Translations under genes and position numbers: made by a program
The notes under the pieces: generated by a model
The model's input: the letters and a program-made list of their open reading frames with translations, nothing else
What the model was told of the DNA's origin: nothing
The model's database searches: none
Shown here: piece by piece, positions 26,765-36,327 of the stretch
Position numbering within the stretch: the first letter of the stretch is position 1
Layout: each line of letters opens with the position of its first letter
Assembly (NCBI RefSeq): GCF_022968135.1
Contig: NZ_JALJRA010000001.1
Coordinates: forward strand, 62,001 to 126,000
Reading direction: 5' to 3'
DNA: 64,000 nucleotides
DNA from: Pseudorhizobium tarimense
GTDB lineage: Bacteria > Pseudomonadota > Alphaproteobacteria > Rhizobiales > Rhizobiaceae

Positions 26765-27190
26765 ATGTGGTTTCTGATCAAGAGCAGTATTACATTTTCG
26801 CTGGTGCTGGTGGCGCTTTCCTATTTCAGCAGCCGTCCCGCCGTTGAAGCGGAACGTGCCTCTCAGGTGCAGGTGCAGGATGCGGTCAGTGCTGCCGCCC
26901 AAGCCTATCAGTATCTGAGCGCCATCTGCATCGAAAAGCCGGATGTCTGCGTCAAGGGCGCAGAAACCTTCTCCGCGCTCGGCCAGCGGGCGAAGGAAGG
27001 CGCACGCGTCGCCTTCGAGCTTCTCGACCAGCAGTTTGCCAACGACCAGCCCGCAATCGCACAGGTTGCCGACCCGCAGCCGATGCCTGAAAAGCCGGTC
27101 GCGACCTCTTCCGCCGCCGACACCATCTCCACCGGCACGATTGCTACCGCCGGCGTGCCGCTTCCGCAAAAGCGCCCGGCCCATCCCTGA
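26765..27190 (+). CDS. DUF5330 domain protein
   Basis: 141 residues: a single N-terminal membrane or signal helix ('MWFLIKSSITFSLVLVALSYF'), a helical segment with two cysteines ('YQYLSAICIEKPDVCVKGAETF'), and a Pro/Ala-rich C-terminus ending 'VPLPQKRPAHP'. This matches DUF5330, a small envelope protein found upstream of sufE in rhizobia; its function is unknown. The ATG at 26765 begins directly with the hydrophobic helix, unlike the GTG four codons earlier. It is followed by its own terminator. Confidence 0.8.
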   Translation: MWFLIKSSITFSLVLVALSYFSSRPAVEAERASQVQVQDAVSAAAQAYQYLSAICIEKPDVCVKGAETFSALGQRAKEGARVAFELLDQQFANDQPAIAQVADPQPMPEKPVATSSAADTISTGTIATAGVPLPQKRPAHP

Positions 27191-27300
27191 ACGTCGGCTT
27201 GCGCCGCTTCGCAGAGGCGAACGCCGCCTCCCTTCCCTCTTGCGCCGGGTTCTGCCTCTGGTCCCGGCGCCTGCCTGCCCCTGAACTTCAGCCCTGTTAA

Positions 27301-27328
27301 GCCGTGAGGTGACTTCTCACGGCCTTTT
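27301..27328 (+). terminator. Rho-independent terminator after the DUF5330 gene
   Basis: GCCGTGAG and CTCACGGC form an eight-base perfect stem with a seven-base loop, followed by CTTTT. Confidence 0.75.
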
Positions 27329-27388
27329 CCGGTTCACGAGACGGACATTCCTTCCTATATGCAGGCCAGTGACAGAAGGATGCATGCG

Positions 27389-27811
27389 ATGGCCAAGCTC
27401 GACCAGATCATCGACGATTTTGCCTATCTCGACGAGTGGGAAGACCGCTACCGCTATGTCATCGAGCTCGGCAAGGCGCTGCCGGAATTGCCGGAAGAAA
27501 AGCGCAGCGCAGAGAACAAGGTGCAGGGCTGCGCCAGCCAGGTCTGGCTCGTCAGCCATGTCGCCGAGGACGGGGCCGATCCGGTACTGACCTTCGAGGG
27601 CGATTCCGATGCCCATATCGTGCGCGGTCTGGTGGCAATCGTGCTCGCCACCTATTCCGGCAAGCATGCCTCGGAAATCGCTCGCACCGACGCGATCGAA
27701 ATCTTCAACCGCATCGGTCTTGTTGAACATCTGTCGGCACAGCGGGCGAACGGCCTGCGGTCGATGGTCAAGCGCATCCGCGACGAGGCGCAGCTGCAGA
27801 CAGCCGCCTGA
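27389..27811 (+). CDS. sufE: SufE cysteine desulfuration protein
   Basis: 140 residues. SufE accepts sulfur from the SufS cysteine desulfurase and passes it to the SufBCD scaffold for Fe-S cluster assembly. The active Cys is C48 in 'ENKVQGCASQVWL'; 'GLVAIVLATYSGK' and 'LSAQRANGLRSMVKRI' are standard family blocks. The start 'MAKLDQIIDDFAYLDEWEDR' at 27389 gives the usual length; upstream codons are not conserved. The rest of the suf operon is not in this window, as is usual for stand-alone rhizobial sufE. Confidence 0.94.
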   Translation: MAKLDQIIDDFAYLDEWEDRYRYVIELGKALPELPEEKRSAENKVQGCASQVWLVSHVAEDGADPVLTFEGDSDAHIVRGLVAIVLATYSGKHASEIARTDAIEIFNRIGLVEHLSAQRANGLRSMVKRIRDEAQLQTAA

Positions 27812-27930
27812 CGAAAGATCACCGCGGCATCGGCGGCCGGTAGCCCTCTCCACCCCAGCGATGGCTCCTGCGCTCGGCTCGCGGCGGTGGCCATAATGCC
27901 GGGCGAGTACCAGGAGTGCGGTGCGCAGCA

Positions 27931-28389
27931 TTAGCTTTGCCGACCGGACTGGCCATTGCCGCTCCCGCTCCACCACTTCCAGCCCCTTGGAAAACAGCAG
28001 ACATCGACTGCCAACCCGGGAAGCTCCGGCCCCATGGCGTCGACGGCGCGGGAGAAGCGTTCTCGCGGCGATCTTCCACCACATGGCCGGCATGGCCGAC
28101 GGTGGTCCTGTCGCGACCGAAGGCGATGGCATCTCGTGCTGTGACATGCGCAGGGCGACATGGCAGACATACATCGCCATCAGGCGCACCTGGCAGGCCA
28201 TGCGGCGACGGTCGCGTCGCGTCAGGATGCGCTCGCCGAACAGCATGATGAGCTCCGCCACCATCTGCCGCACTGCACGCAGATCGTCCGATCGGAGAGG
28301 CGGCGGGCAAGTGGTGGCTGCCAGAGGAGCTCCGACATCAACGGGTCAAGCTTTGAGCGGCGCGGCGGGGCTGGAACTTGGGCAGGCAT
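27931..28389 (-). pseudogene. Multiply frameshifted DnaA-C-like HTH protein
   Basis: A good start (AAGGAGTTGTC before 'MPAQVPAPPRRSKLDPLMSE', 28389) shifts near 28290 to 'DLRAVRQMVAELIMLFGERI' and 'MAMYVCHVALRMSQHEM'. It shifts again near 28127 to 'AIAFGRDRTTVGHAGHVVEDRR', and again to 'ERFSRAVDAMGPELPGL'. 'FGRDRTTVGHA' with the preceding helix is the DnaA domain IV-type helix-turn-helix of a small rhizobial protein usually convergent with sufE, exactly as here. Three frame changes in 450 bp point to decay or poor local sequence. Confidence 0.75.
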
Positions 28390-28551
28390 GACAACTCCTT
28401 CCTTATAGGCTTTTTTTCCTTCTTTTTAGAGGAGGCAGGACGATGAGGAAAGCGGCCAAAATTCGTATGCCCATTGTTTTCGTTGCTGCATTTCGGACGT
28501 CTGCCCTTGCGAATAGGATTCCTGTCCTCATTGTTGGCGAATGGCCGCAAC

Positions 28552-28591
28552 AAAAAAAGGGCCGGAAGCGACTGCTTCCGGCCCATTTTTT
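28552..28591. terminator. Bidirectional terminator next to mucR
   Basis: Perfect 11-base stem GGGCCGGAAGC / GCTTCCGGCCC (28559-28569, 28574-28584) with a GACT loop, flanked by A7 on the left and T7 on the right, so it can end transcription on both strands. It serves mucR on the minus strand, whose stop lies 28 bases away. Confidence 0.92.
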
Positions 28592-28611
28592 GTGGGTCCC
28601 GAGGGCTCGGA

Positions 28612-29040
28612 TTACTTGCTGCGCTTGCGGCGCTGGCCGAGGCCCATTTCCTTGGCAAGGCGCGAGCGCGCCTCGGCATAGGCCGGAGCCACCATCGGGT
28701 AATCGGCCGGAAGGCCCCACTTCTCTCGGTATTCTTCCGGCGTCATGTTGTAATGGGTCATCAGGTGCCGCTTGAGCGACTTGAACTTCTGTCCGTCTTC
28801 CAGACAGATCAGGTAATCGTCCTCGATCGACTTCTTGATCGGAACCGGCGGCTTCGGCTTCTCCGCCACGGCGGCCGCGGGGGCAGGCGCCGAGGTATTG
28901 CTGAGGGCGGAATGCACGTCGGAGATCAGGGTCGCCAGATCACCGACCGGAACTACGTGATTGCTCACATAGGCCGAGACGATATCCGCGGTCAGTTCGA
29001 CCAGCAGGTCGTTACCCTTCTCCGATGCCACTTCTGTCAT
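28612..29040 (-). CDS. mucR: MucR/Ros-family zinc-finger regulator
   Basis: 142 residues. MucR is an H-NS-like global silencer that controls exopolysaccharide, motility, virulence or symbiosis genes in rhizobia, Agrobacterium and Brucella. The N-terminal oligomerisation helix ('[19 protein letters not shown]') is followed by a Pro/Ala linker and the prokaryotic zinc finger with C79, D82, H92 and H96 (C-x2-D variant), then '[25 protein letters not shown]'. MucR represses its own promoter in known cases; the AT-rich region upstream would suit that. It is monocistronic with a strong terminator. Confidence 0.95.
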   Translation of the reverse strand: MTEVASEKGNDLLVELTADIVSAYVSNHVVPVGDLATLISDVHSALSNTSAPAPAAAVAEKPKPPVPIKKSIEDDYLICLEDGQKFKSLKRHLMTHYNMTPEEYREKWGLPADYPMVAPAYAEARSRLAKEMGLGQRRKRSK

Positions 29041-29452
29041 TGTGTGTCTCCTGTCTTTTTATCTTTGTTGGCAGCGCCGATCATTCGGCGATGCACCAGA
29101 GCCTGTCCCGTTGGCCGATCACCTCTGCGCCCATCAAGTCAACAGTCGCCACCATCTAGGTAAAGCAGCCTGCAACCTTTCTCTGGACGTACGCATCACG
29201 AGACGAGGCGACACCCTCCTTACGAGCTCCGACAAAGGTCCAGTCGAAATCTACGGGAGGAAAGTAGCGCCGCAGTTCTTGACCGGCATCGTACTCAACT
29301 ATTGTTGGATTAACACCATCGGCACCAGCAATTAAAGTGTCAAATGTAGCCAAAGACATCTTTTCAGGCTTTTTGGCATCCGGCTACCTCACTATTGCGA
29401 GTGTTTCTCACACCATGATCGCAATTGTTTGCACGAAGGAAGGTATTATAAA
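29041..29452. other. AT-rich region upstream of mucR
   Basis: About 410 bp. Base composition is lower in GC than the flanks (notably 29300-29460), consistent with MucR autoregulation at AT-rich DNA. A 67-codon minus-strand frame (29156-29359) uses AT-ending codons unlike the neighbours and lacks a good ribosome binding site; not supported as a gene. Confidence 0.4.
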
Positions 29453-29794
29453 CTATATTTCCGCCTGCGACCGCTTCATTTCGTCCTGAACGGAGATATC
29501 CGAGAGCGGGTAGCCTGATTCGTGCGAGGCCTTGGCGAGAAGATGAGCCGAGACTGGCGCTGTCAGCACGAAGAAGAAGAAGCCGGCCAGCGAACGTGCC
29601 AGGATCGCAAGGTCCGCCGCGTGGATGCCGACCGCGATCAGCATGAGTGCCGAGCCGACTGTTCCCGCCTTGGATGCTGCATGCATACGCGCATAGAGAT
29701 CGGGAAAGCGGTTGAGGCCGACGGCGGCCGCAAAGGCGAAAATCGATCCCGACAAGACAAGCAGGGCCGTGACGAGCGCGAGCAGGATGTCCAT
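29453..29794 (-). CDS. phaG: Pha/Mrp cation:proton antiporter subunit G
   Basis: 113 residues with three membrane helices ('[21 protein letters not shown]', '[19 protein letters not shown]' and '[19 protein letters not shown]') and the family motif '[17 protein letters not shown]'. It is the last, small subunit of the hetero-oligomeric Na+(K+)/H+ antiporter in the inner membrane. Its ATG overlaps the phaF stop by one base (TAATG). The operon gives pH and salt tolerance in rhizobia; in Sinorhizobium meliloti one pha locus is needed for nodule invasion. Confidence 0.95.
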   Translation of the reverse strand: MDILLALVTALLVLSGSIFAFAAAVGLNRFPDLYARMHAASKAGTVGSALMLIAVGIHAADLAILARSLAGFFFFVLTAPVSAHLLAKASHESGYPLSDISVQDEMKRSQAEI

Positions 29795-30450
29795 TACGGC
29801 GACTCCTTCTTGGCGGCCGGCTTGCGCGGCACCATGGGCTTGGGGGGCTTGGATAGAGTCTTTGCTGCGGTCTTGGGCACCTGCTTGGCCGCGGCCGGCT
29901 CGGCGGGTGAAGCCGCTTTCTTGGCAGCCTTGGCCTTGGCGATCTTTACCTTGGCCGCACTTGCCTTGGTCGCTTCCGACTTGCTGATCGGCGCGCGCGG
30001 AGCGGCCTCCTTCGGCGCGGCGGCCAGATTGGCCTGCCCCGCCTCGGCGAGTGCCACGGCGCCGGCCGGCCCGGCGGCGACGGGAACGGCGGCCGGGGTT
30101 GCGGCCTTGCGGGGTTCCTTCGCTGCCGGCCGCTTGGGTTCGGGTTCGGGCGGCGACCCGTCCTCCCCTCCCCGGCGCTTGCGCGACAGGATGAAGCGGG
30201 CAAAGGCGACGGTGGCGAGGAAGCCTACCAGCCCCAGAGAGATGGCGATATCGATGTAGAGCGTGAAGCCGGTGCGGATCGCAATGAGCGCGATGAAGCC
30301 CATCACGATGCCGACCAGCATGTCGAGCGCAATGACCCGATCCGGCAGGGTGGGTCCCTTGATGACCCGCCATACGGTGAGAAGGAAGGTTATACTAACG
30401 ACGACAAGGCCGACATTGACGGAGAACTGGGTGATGGATTGGGCCGTCAT
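29794..30450 (-). CDS. phaF: Pha/Mrp antiporter subunit F with long basic tail
   Basis: 218 residues. The first ~90 are a normal PhaF: three helices, with '[27 protein letters not shown]' and '[18 protein letters not shown]'. After '[11 protein letters not shown]' a low-complexity tail of about 120 residues follows, made of Ala, Lys and Pro, with repeats such as '[16 protein letters not shown]' and '[14 protein letters not shown]', resembling histone H1-like tails. Subunit F normally ends soon after the third helix, so the protein is about twice the usual length. The tail would be cytoplasmic if the usual topology holds. The frame is continuous and ends within the phaG start, so the tail is not an annotation artefact. 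Confidence 0.93.
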   Translation of the reverse strand: MTAQSITQFSVNVGLVVVSITFLLTVWRVIKGPTLPDRVIALDMLVGIVMGFIALIAIRTGFTLYIDIAISLGLVGFLATVAFARFILSRKRRGGEDGSPPEPEPKRPAAKEPRKAATPAAVPVAAGPAGAVALAEAGQANLAAAPKEAAPRAPISKSEATKASAAKVKIAKAKAAKKAASPAEPAAAKQVPKTAAKTLSKPPKPMVPRKPAAKKESP

Positions 30451-30923
30451 CAGCGGAAGGCCTCCATGATCTTGCGTTCAAAGCCCTCGGCAATGTCGCG
30501 GCGCGCCGCATCCGGATCGGAACAGTCGAGCGCGTGGACGTAGAGCGTCTTACAATCCTCCGAAACGTCGACCGACAGCGTGCCCGGCGTCAGCGTGATG
30601 AGGTTGGCAAGCAGCGTGATCTCGAAATCGCGGTCGACGGTCAGCGGAAAGGCGAAGATGCCCGGCTTGATCTTGAGGTTCGGGCTCAGTGCCATCACCG
30701 CAACGCGGAAGGCCGACATCGCCAGTTCCTTGAAGAACAGCCGGACAAGCGAAAGGATCCGGCCGACGCGCCGCCAATACCCTGGCGCACTGATTTCACC
30801 GCGGACGATCCATAGCGCGGCGGCCGAGACCAGGAAGCCGAAGACGAGGTTGAGCAGCGTGGCGCTGCCGGTGATCGCCACCCAGACGACGGCAAAGATG
30901 ACGTTGAAGATATAGGTCGTCAT
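30450..30923 (-). CDS. phaE: Pha/Mrp antiporter subunit E
   Basis: 157 residues with two N-terminal helices ('[33 protein letters not shown]') and a cytoplasmic ferredoxin-like part ('[22 protein letters not shown]'), the standard MnhE/MrpE build. It is needed for assembly and stability of the antiporter complex. Its stop shares one base with the phaF start, and its start overlaps the end of phaD by four bases. Confidence 0.95.
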   Translation of the reverse strand: MTTYIFNVIFAVVWVAITGSATLLNLVFGFLVSAAALWIVRGEISAPGYWRRVGRILSLVRLFFKELAMSAFRVAVMALSPNLKIKPGIFAFPLTVDRDFEITLLANLITLTPGTLSVDVSEDCKTLYVHALDCSDPDAARRDIAEGFERKIMEAFR

Positions 30924-32488
30924 TCGGCACCCCCTGCCGGGAAGACAGACTGGATGTAAGCTGCGGGATCGGCAAGGCTAGAGGCAGCCGCCTGCGCAAG
31001 GCGAACCGGCGCATCGGGAAAGAGTCCGAAGACGACGATGACGGCGACCAGACCGGCGATGGGTGTGGAGCGCTGCCAACTGTTGGGCGCAATCGGGGCG
31101 CCGACGGCAGCGCCGGCCAACTGCGGACGCCAGAAGGCGAGTAGGAAGACGCGGCCGAGCGCCAGCGTCAGGATCAGGGCGGACACGAGCAGCGCGGCAG
31201 AGAGCCACCAGGCTCCGACATCGAGCGCGGCCTTCAGGAGCATGATCTTTGGCCAAAGGCCCGAGAACGGCGGAAGGCCGGCGGTGGCGAAGAAGATGAC
31301 GAAGGCGCCTGCGGCAATCCAGGGCGCCTCGCGATAGAGACCACCAAGTGTCTGCAGAGACCAGGAGCCGCCGATGCGGGCCGCCTCGCCGATCAAAAGA
31401 TAGAGCGCCGTCATCACGACGATCGAATGCATGGCATAGAGGATCGCGCCACCGACGCCGGTTGCGCCGCCGATTGCAACGCCGGCGATGACATTGCCGA
31501 TGCCGGCGATGACGGCAAAGCCCGCCATGCGGCGAAGATCGCTCTGCGCCAGGGCACCGAGCGCGCCGAGCAGCATGGTGAGTGCCGCGATCACGGCAAG
31601 CACGAGGCTCAGTTCTTCGCGCTCCAGCGGAAAAAGCATGACCATGACGCGCATCAGCGCATAGACGCCGACCTTGGTGAGGAGGCCGCCGAAGAGAGCG
31701 GCGACCACGATGCGTGGCGTGTGGTAGGAGGCGGGGAGCCAGAAGTTCACCGGAAAGGCTGCCGCCTTCATGGCGAAGGCGAGGATGAACAGCGCGCTCA
31801 GCGTTATCAGCGGCGCGCCCTCCCGCTGCTCGCCGGCAAGGCTTGCGACCTGCGCCATGTTGAGCGTGCCGAAGATCGCATAGAGATAGCCGACCGCAAT
31901 CAGGAAGAGCGTCGTGCCGAGCAGGTTGAGCACGGCGTATTTCAGCGCTCCGTCGATCTGCTCACGCTCCGAGCCCAGGATCAGCAGACCGAAGGAGGAG
32001 ATCAGCAGCACCTCGAACCAGACATAGAGGTTGAAGATGTCGCCGGTCAGGAAAGCGCCGGTGACGCCGGCCATCATCAGCAGCAGGAAGGGATAGAAGC
32101 CGTAGCGACGGCCCGTATCGTTGATGTCGCGCAGTCCGTAGATGCCGGCGGCGAGCGCGACGAGGCCCGAGGCAAAGGCAAGCAGCGCGCCGAGAAGGTC
32201 TGCGGTAAACGAGATGCCGAAGGGCGGCAGCCAGCGGCCGGCCGTCATCGTGAAAGGCCCGTGGACGGCAACCCTGTAGAGCAGCAGAGCGTCCAAGAGG
32301 ACAAGCGCCACGAGGCCGGGAATGGCGATCCAGCCATGCAGCCAGAGCTTGTGGCGAACCATCATCAGCGCCGCGCCGAGGGCGATCATCAGGCCCATGG
32401 GAGCGATCACCAGCCAGTCTGCGAGCGCCGTCGGCGCCGTCACCATCGCGGCGGAGAGATCGATCGGGGCGGTTGTCGGTGCAGCCAT
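30920..32488 (-). CDS. phaD: Pha/Mrp antiporter subunit D
   Basis: 522 residues and about 14 membrane helices, homologous to the proton-pumping NuoM/NuoN subunits of complex I ('FNLYVWFEVLLISSFGLLIL', 'AAFPVNFWLPASYHTPRIVV', the conserved Lys/His helices). It forms one of the two ion pathways, with subunit A. It starts 17 bases after the phaC stop, the only gap of the operon, and overlaps phaE by four bases. Confidence 0.96.
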   Translation of the reverse strand: MAAPTTAPIDLSAAMVTAPTALADWLVIAPMGLMIALGAALMMVRHKLWLHGWIAIPGLVALVLLDALLLYRVAVHGPFTMTAGRWLPPFGISFTADLLGALLAFASGLVALAAGIYGLRDINDTGRRYGFYPFLLLMMAGVTGAFLTGDIFNLYVWFEVLLISSFGLLILGSEREQIDGALKYAVLNLLGTTLFLIAVGYLYAIFGTLNMAQVASLAGEQREGAPLITLSALFILAFAMKAAAFPVNFWLPASYHTPRIVVAALFGGLLTKVGVYALMRVMVMLFPLEREELSLVLAVIAALTMLLGALGALAQSDLRRMAGFAVIAGIGNVIAGVAIGGATGVGGAILYAMHSIVVMTALYLLIGEAARIGGSWSLQTLGGLYREAPWIAAGAFVIFFATAGLPPFSGLWPKIMLLKAALDVGAWWLSAALLVSALILTLALGRVFLLAFWRPQLAGAAVGAPIAPNSWQRSTPIAGLVAVIVVFGLFPDAPVRLAQAAASSLADPAAYIQSVFPAGGAE

Positions 32489-32505
32489 CGCGTCCGTTTT
32501 TCCTG

Positions 32506-32886
32506 TCAGTAGCCGAGCGGCGGGAGCGGCTCATCCTTCGGCTCCGCGAGCCGCATCTCGTCGGTATTGTCCGTGCCAAGCTCCTGGTAGCCGCGATAGG
32601 TCAGCACCAGGAGGAAGGCGAAGAAGGAGAACGAGATGACGATGGCGGTGAGGATGAGCGCCTGCGGCAGCGGGTTTGCCGTCGTATCCGGCAGCACGTC
32701 CACGCCCACCGGGATGATCGGCGGAACTTCGCGCGTCAGGCGGCCGGCGGTAAAGAGCAGGAGGTTCACCGCATTGCCCAGTACCGCGATGCCGAGAAGG
32801 ATGCGCACGCTGTATTTCGACAGCATGAGGTAGACGGCCGAGGCGAAGAAGACGCCGATCAAGATCGAGAACAGCGCTTCCATCAA
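32506..32886 (-). CDS. phaC: Pha/Mrp antiporter subunit C
   Basis: 126 residues with three helices, homologous to NuoK. Motifs '[27 protein letters not shown]' and '[21 protein letters not shown]' (here 'ANPLPQ'). An inner-membrane part of the antiporter core. It overlaps phaB by four bases (ATGA), with a 17-base gap to phaD. Confidence 0.95.
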   Translation of the reverse strand: MMEALFSILIGVFFASAVYLMLSKYSVRILLGIAVLGNAVNLLLFTAGRLTREVPPIIPVGVDVLPDTTANPLPQALILTAIVISFSFFAFLLVLTYRGYQELGTDNTDEMRLAEPKDEPLPPLGY

Positions 32887-33302
32887 TCCGTCTCCCTTTC
32901 CTCGAGCGCCAGCGCAATGGAGGCGATGGAGCCGACGACGACGAAATAGACGCCGATATCGAAGGAGATGACGGTGGCAAGCGGCACCTCGACCCCAAAG
33001 AAGCTCGGGTAGATCCAGAGCCCGGTCATGAAGGGCACGCCGGCAAAGAGCGAGACGAAGCCCGACAGCGTCGAAAGAAGTAGGCCAAAGCCGGCGATCG
33101 ACATCGGGTGGAAGCGGATGGCGCGGCGCACGGCCGAGACGCCATAGGCGATGCCGTAGATGGCAAGGGCGGAAGCGGCGATCAGCCCGCCGATGAAGCC
33201 GCCGCCCGGCTCGTTATGGCCGCGCAGGAGCACGAAGACGGAAAAGACCAGCATCAGCGCCGTGATCGGCGGGGCCACCGTGCGCAGGATCAGCGTGTTC
33301 AT
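32883..33302 (-). CDS. phaB: Pha/Mrp antiporter subunit B
   Basis: 139 residues with four helices. The segment '[29 protein letters not shown]' is the signature of MnhB/MrpB. It begins '[20 protein letters not shown]' and overlaps both neighbours by four bases. A separate subunit B gene together with an 788-residue subunit A is the normal seven-gene order. Confidence 0.95.
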   Translation of the reverse strand: MNTLILRTVAPPITALMLVFSVFVLLRGHNEPGGGFIGGLIAASALAIYGIAYGVSAVRRAIRFHPMSIAGFGLLLSTLSGFVSLFAGVPFMTGLWIYPSFFGVEVPLATVISFDIGVYFVVVGSIASIALALEERETD

Positions 33303-35665
33303 AGGCGGTCTCCCTCAACGGGTGCATCGGCACGCGGGCCTGGCAGCGGATTGCGCAACCGCACGCGGATCAGGGCAAGGACGGCAAGGCCGGTGATCAT
33401 GACCACGCCGATTTCGCCGAGCGTATCCGTGCCGCGGAAATCGACGATGATGACGTTCACGACATTGGCGCCGTGCGCGATGACCTTGGAATAGGCGTTG
33501 AAGAACTCGGTCAGCTGCATGTTGAACGGCAGTTGCGTCGCCTTCATCAGCAGCAGCGTGAAGCCGAGGCCGCAGGCTACGGAAATGACCGCATCGAACC
33601 CGAACTGCCGCGGCGGGCGATGGTCGCGCGGCGACAGGCGCAGCCGGGTCATGACGAGCGCGAGGATGACCACCGACAGCGTTTCGACCATGAACTGCGT
33701 GAACGAAAGGTCGGCCGCGCCGAATAGCAGGAAGATCACCGCGACGGCAAAGCCCTGGATGCCGAGCGAGACGATCGCCGTCAGGCGGTCATTGGCTCGC
33801 AGGAGCGCGCCGAGCCCGATCAGCGCCAGCAGGAAGATTGCCCATTCGTGGAAGAGCACCTCGTCGGGCCAGGTGGGCATCGCCGGCCACTCACCGTAGA
33901 CGAAGGGCGGCACGAGCAGCGTCAGCGCCAGCAGGATGAAGGTAACGGTGATGTAGATTTCCAGCCGGCCTGGCTGGACGATGCGCGTGGCGGCGACCGA
34001 GAAGCGCACGAGGCCGGAAACGACATGGTCGAAGCCGCGATCCGGCCCGCTGCCGATAGCCGCCAGTACACGGATCATCATGTCGCGCGCGCGCTCCAGC
34101 TGCAGATAGACGATCACGCCGAAGGCAACGGTGACGACCGACAGCAGCAGCGGCATGCCCAGATGGGGGATGGTGCTGATCTCGACCAGCGTCGGCTCGC
34201 CGGCAACCGCGCTTGCCATGGGGGTCGAGATGAAATGGTGGGTGACGGCGGACAGGATGCCGCCGAGGAGGCCGAGCCCCGCCAGCACCGCCGGCCCGAG
34301 CCACATCAGGACCGGCCCCTCGTGGGCATGCTTCGGTGTTTCCACATGGGGGCCGAGAAAGGGCTTCAGCGCCACCGCAAAGCCTGCGACGAACATCAGG
34401 CCGTTGCCGACTATCGCGACCAGCGTGAAGACTATGGAGCGCAGGTCACCATGGGCGAGCGCATAATAGATCTCTTCCTTGGCGAGGAAGCCGATGAAGA
34501 GGGGCAGGCCACCCATGGACAGAGCAGCGAGAAGGGCGGCGGCGAAGGTGATCGGCATGAGGCGGCGCAGGCCGCCAAGCTTCGTCAGGTCGCGTGTGCC
34601 GGCCTCGTGATCGACCAGGCCTGCCACCATGAAGAGCGCGCCCTTGAAGAGCGAGTGGGCGACGAGATAAAGCACCGCCGCCTCCACCGCATGCGGCGCG
34701 CCGAAGCCGGTCAGCATGACCAGCAAGCCGAGCGAGGCCATGGTGGTATAGGCGAGCATCAGCTTCAGGTCCGTCTGGCGGATGGCAAGCAGCGTGCCGG
34801 CGATCAGCGTGACGCCGCCGAAGAAGGGAAGGAGGATCTCCCAGGCGGCCGTGCCTCCCATGACCGGGCTCAGCCGCATGAGGAGATAGACGCCAGCCTT
34901 CACCATGGTGGCCGAATGGAGATAGGCGGAAACCGGCGTTGGCGCTTCCATGGCGTTGGGCAGCCAGAAGTGGAAGGGGAACTGGGCCGACTTGGTGAAG
35001 GCTCCGCCGAGGAGGAGCAGGAGTGCCGCCAGATAGAACGGGCTCTGGCGCAGCGTGTCGTCGACATGGACGAGGAGCGAGAGCTGCGTGACACCCGTCA
35101 TGTTCCACAGGAAGATCAGGCCGGCCAGCAGCGAGAGGCCGCCGAGCCCCGTCACCACCAGCGCCTGCAGAGCCGAACGGCGCGCGGCTTCCCGCTCGTG
35201 ATCGAAACCGATCAGCAGGAAGGAGGTGATCGAGGTCAACTCCCAGTAGACGAAGAGCATCAGGAAGCTGTCGGACACCACGAGACCGAGCATGGCGCCC
35301 ATGAAGAGCAGGATGAAGCAGATGAAGCGGCCCTGCTGCGGATGGCCCTTCATGTAGCCGCCGGAATAGAGCACGATCAGCGTGCCGATGCCGGTGATCA
35401 AAAGCGCGAAGGTGAGCGACAGGCCGTCGAGGAACCAGGAGAAGGAAAGGTTGAGGCTCGGCACCCATGCATAGCCACCGGTCACCACCTCGCCGGCGGA
35501 GATCTGCGGCAGAAACGTCAGGAAATGCAGGAAGGACAAGAACGGCGCGGCGGCCAGCGCCCAGCTTCCGCCATGACCGAAACGGCGAACCGCCGCCGGG
35601 GCAAGCAGAGCCGCCAGGAACGGCAAGAACAGACACAACAACGTCAACGGCGCCTGATCGGCCAT
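33299..35665 (-). CDS. phaA: Pha/Mrp antiporter subunit A
   Basis: 788 residues, about 20 helices, homologous to NuoL with an MbhD/MbhE-like C-terminal extension ('[25 protein letters not shown]', '[32 protein letters not shown]'). The N-terminal part shows the conserved proton-channel helices ('[21 protein letters not shown]', '[32 protein letters not shown]'). The start '[10 protein letters not shown]' at 35665 follows GGGAGAAGG; an in-frame ATG 33 codons upstream gives an atypical Arg-rich leader. First gene of the operon; its promoter should lie in 35666-35833, shared divergently with msrB. Confidence 0.95.
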   Translation of the reverse strand: MADQAPLTLLCLFLPFLAALLAPAAVRRFGHGGSWALAAAPFLSFLHFLTFLPQISAGEVVTGGYAWVPSLNLSFSWFLDGLSLTFALLITGIGTLIVLYSGGYMKGHPQQGRFICFILLFMGAMLGLVVSDSFLMLFVYWELTSITSFLLIGFDHEREAARRSALQALVVTGLGGLSLLAGLIFLWNMTGVTQLSLLVHVDDTLRQSPFYLAALLLLLGGAFTKSAQFPFHFWLPNAMEAPTPVSAYLHSATMVKAGVYLLMRLSPVMGGTAAWEILLPFFGGVTLIAGTLLAIRQTDLKLMLAYTTMASLGLLVMLTGFGAPHAVEAAVLYLVAHSLFKGALFMVAGLVDHEAGTRDLTKLGGLRRLMPITFAAALLAALSMGGLPLFIGFLAKEEIYYALAHGDLRSIVFTLVAIVGNGLMFVAGFAVALKPFLGPHVETPKHAHEGPVLMWLGPAVLAGLGLLGGILSAVTHHFISTPMASAVAGEPTLVEISTIPHLGMPLLLSVVTVAFGVIVYLQLERARDMMIRVLAAIGSGPDRGFDHVVSGLVRFSVAATRIVQPGRLEIYITVTFILLALTLLVPPFVYGEWPAMPTWPDEVLFHEWAIFLLALIGLGALLRANDRLTAIVSLGIQGFAVAVIFLLFGAADLSFTQFMVETLSVVILALVMTRLRLSPRDHRPPRQFGFDAVISVACGLGFTLLLMKATQLPFNMQLTEFFNAYSKVIAHGANVVNVIIVDFRGTDTLGEIGVVMITGLAVLALIRVRLRNPLPGPRADAPVEGDRL

Positions 35666-35833
35666 ACCTTCTCCCGCTTGATTCTGTTCGGATCGCCCCC
35701 TCGGACGGATTGAATACAGGTGCATATGGGAAACAAAACGCCGCCTCAAGACCTTTGCCGCCAAACGTTGGCGTGATCGGTCTTTTCCAACAGGTCTCTG
35801 ATGCTTATTTCTCGGGCAACGAAAGGACTTTCC

Positions 35834-36244
35834 ATGTCAGACGCGACGAAACCACGCATCGAAAAGACGGACGCCGAGTGGCGCGAGCAGCTGACGCCGG
35901 AGCAGTACCGCATCCTGCGCGAACACGGCACAGAGCGCGCCTTTACCGGCCCCTACTGGAACAGCACGGAAAAGGGTCTCTACCGCTGCGCGGCCTGTGA
36001 CGAGCCGCTGTTCATCTCCGACACCAAATTCGACGCCGGCTGCGGCTGGCCGAGCTATTTCGAGCCGGTGAAGCCGGATGCCGTGACCGAACATCGCGAC
36101 ACCGCCTACGGCATGGTGCGCACCGAGGTGCGCTGCGCCAATTGCGGCGGCCATCTCGGCCACGTCTTCCCCGACGGTCCGCCACCGACCGGGCTGCGGT
36201 ATTGCATTAACGGACATTCGATGGTGTTCGAGCCATTGGACTAA
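35834..36244 (+). CDS. msrB: Peptide-methionine (R)-S-oxide reductase MsrB
   Basis: 136 residues. It reduces methionine-R-sulfoxide in oxidised proteins. A structural zinc is held by C52, C55, C101 and C104; the catalytic Cys is C124 in '[14 protein letters not shown]'. The substrate pocket block '[10 protein letters not shown]' is present. The start at 35834 follows GAAAGGA. It is divergent from phaA. A resolving Cys elsewhere is not obvious, so recycling may use another partner. Confidence 0.95.
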   Translation: MSDATKPRIEKTDAEWREQLTPEQYRILREHGTERAFTGPYWNSTEKGLYRCAACDEPLFISDTKFDAGCGWPSYFEPVKPDAVTEHRDTAYGMVRTEVRCANCGGHLGHVFPDGPPPTGLRYCINGHSMVFEPLD

Positions 36245-36282
36245 GGGTGGCGCCGGCGGGCGATAGCGGCTGGCTTTTTCAG

Positions 36283-36313
36283 CCGACAGGAGGCCATCAA
36301 GCACTCCTGTCGG
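36283..36313. terminator. Hairpin between convergent msrB and araC-type genes
   Basis: A ten-base perfect stem, CCGACAGGAG and CTCCTGTCGG, with an 11-base loop, no T tract. Its place between two convergent stop codons suggests a bidirectional transcription barrier. A smaller CGGCTG/CAGCCG hairpin precedes it. Confidence 0.55.
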
Positions 36314-36327
36314 TCGGATGGGTCACT

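Noticed and set aside
31427..32512. 361-codon plus-strand frame antisense to phaD
   Set aside because: Same reverse-strand composition effect; phaD has full NuoM-type homology.
34500..35400. Possible second transporter gene overlapping phaA in another frame
   Set aside because: Product is Arg/His/Pro-rich shadow sequence; no helices.
33848..35713. 621-codon plus-strand frame antisense to phaA
   Set aside because: Gln/Glu/His/Arg-rich product typical of the reverse reading of a GC-rich membrane-protein gene; phaA is clearly the real gene.
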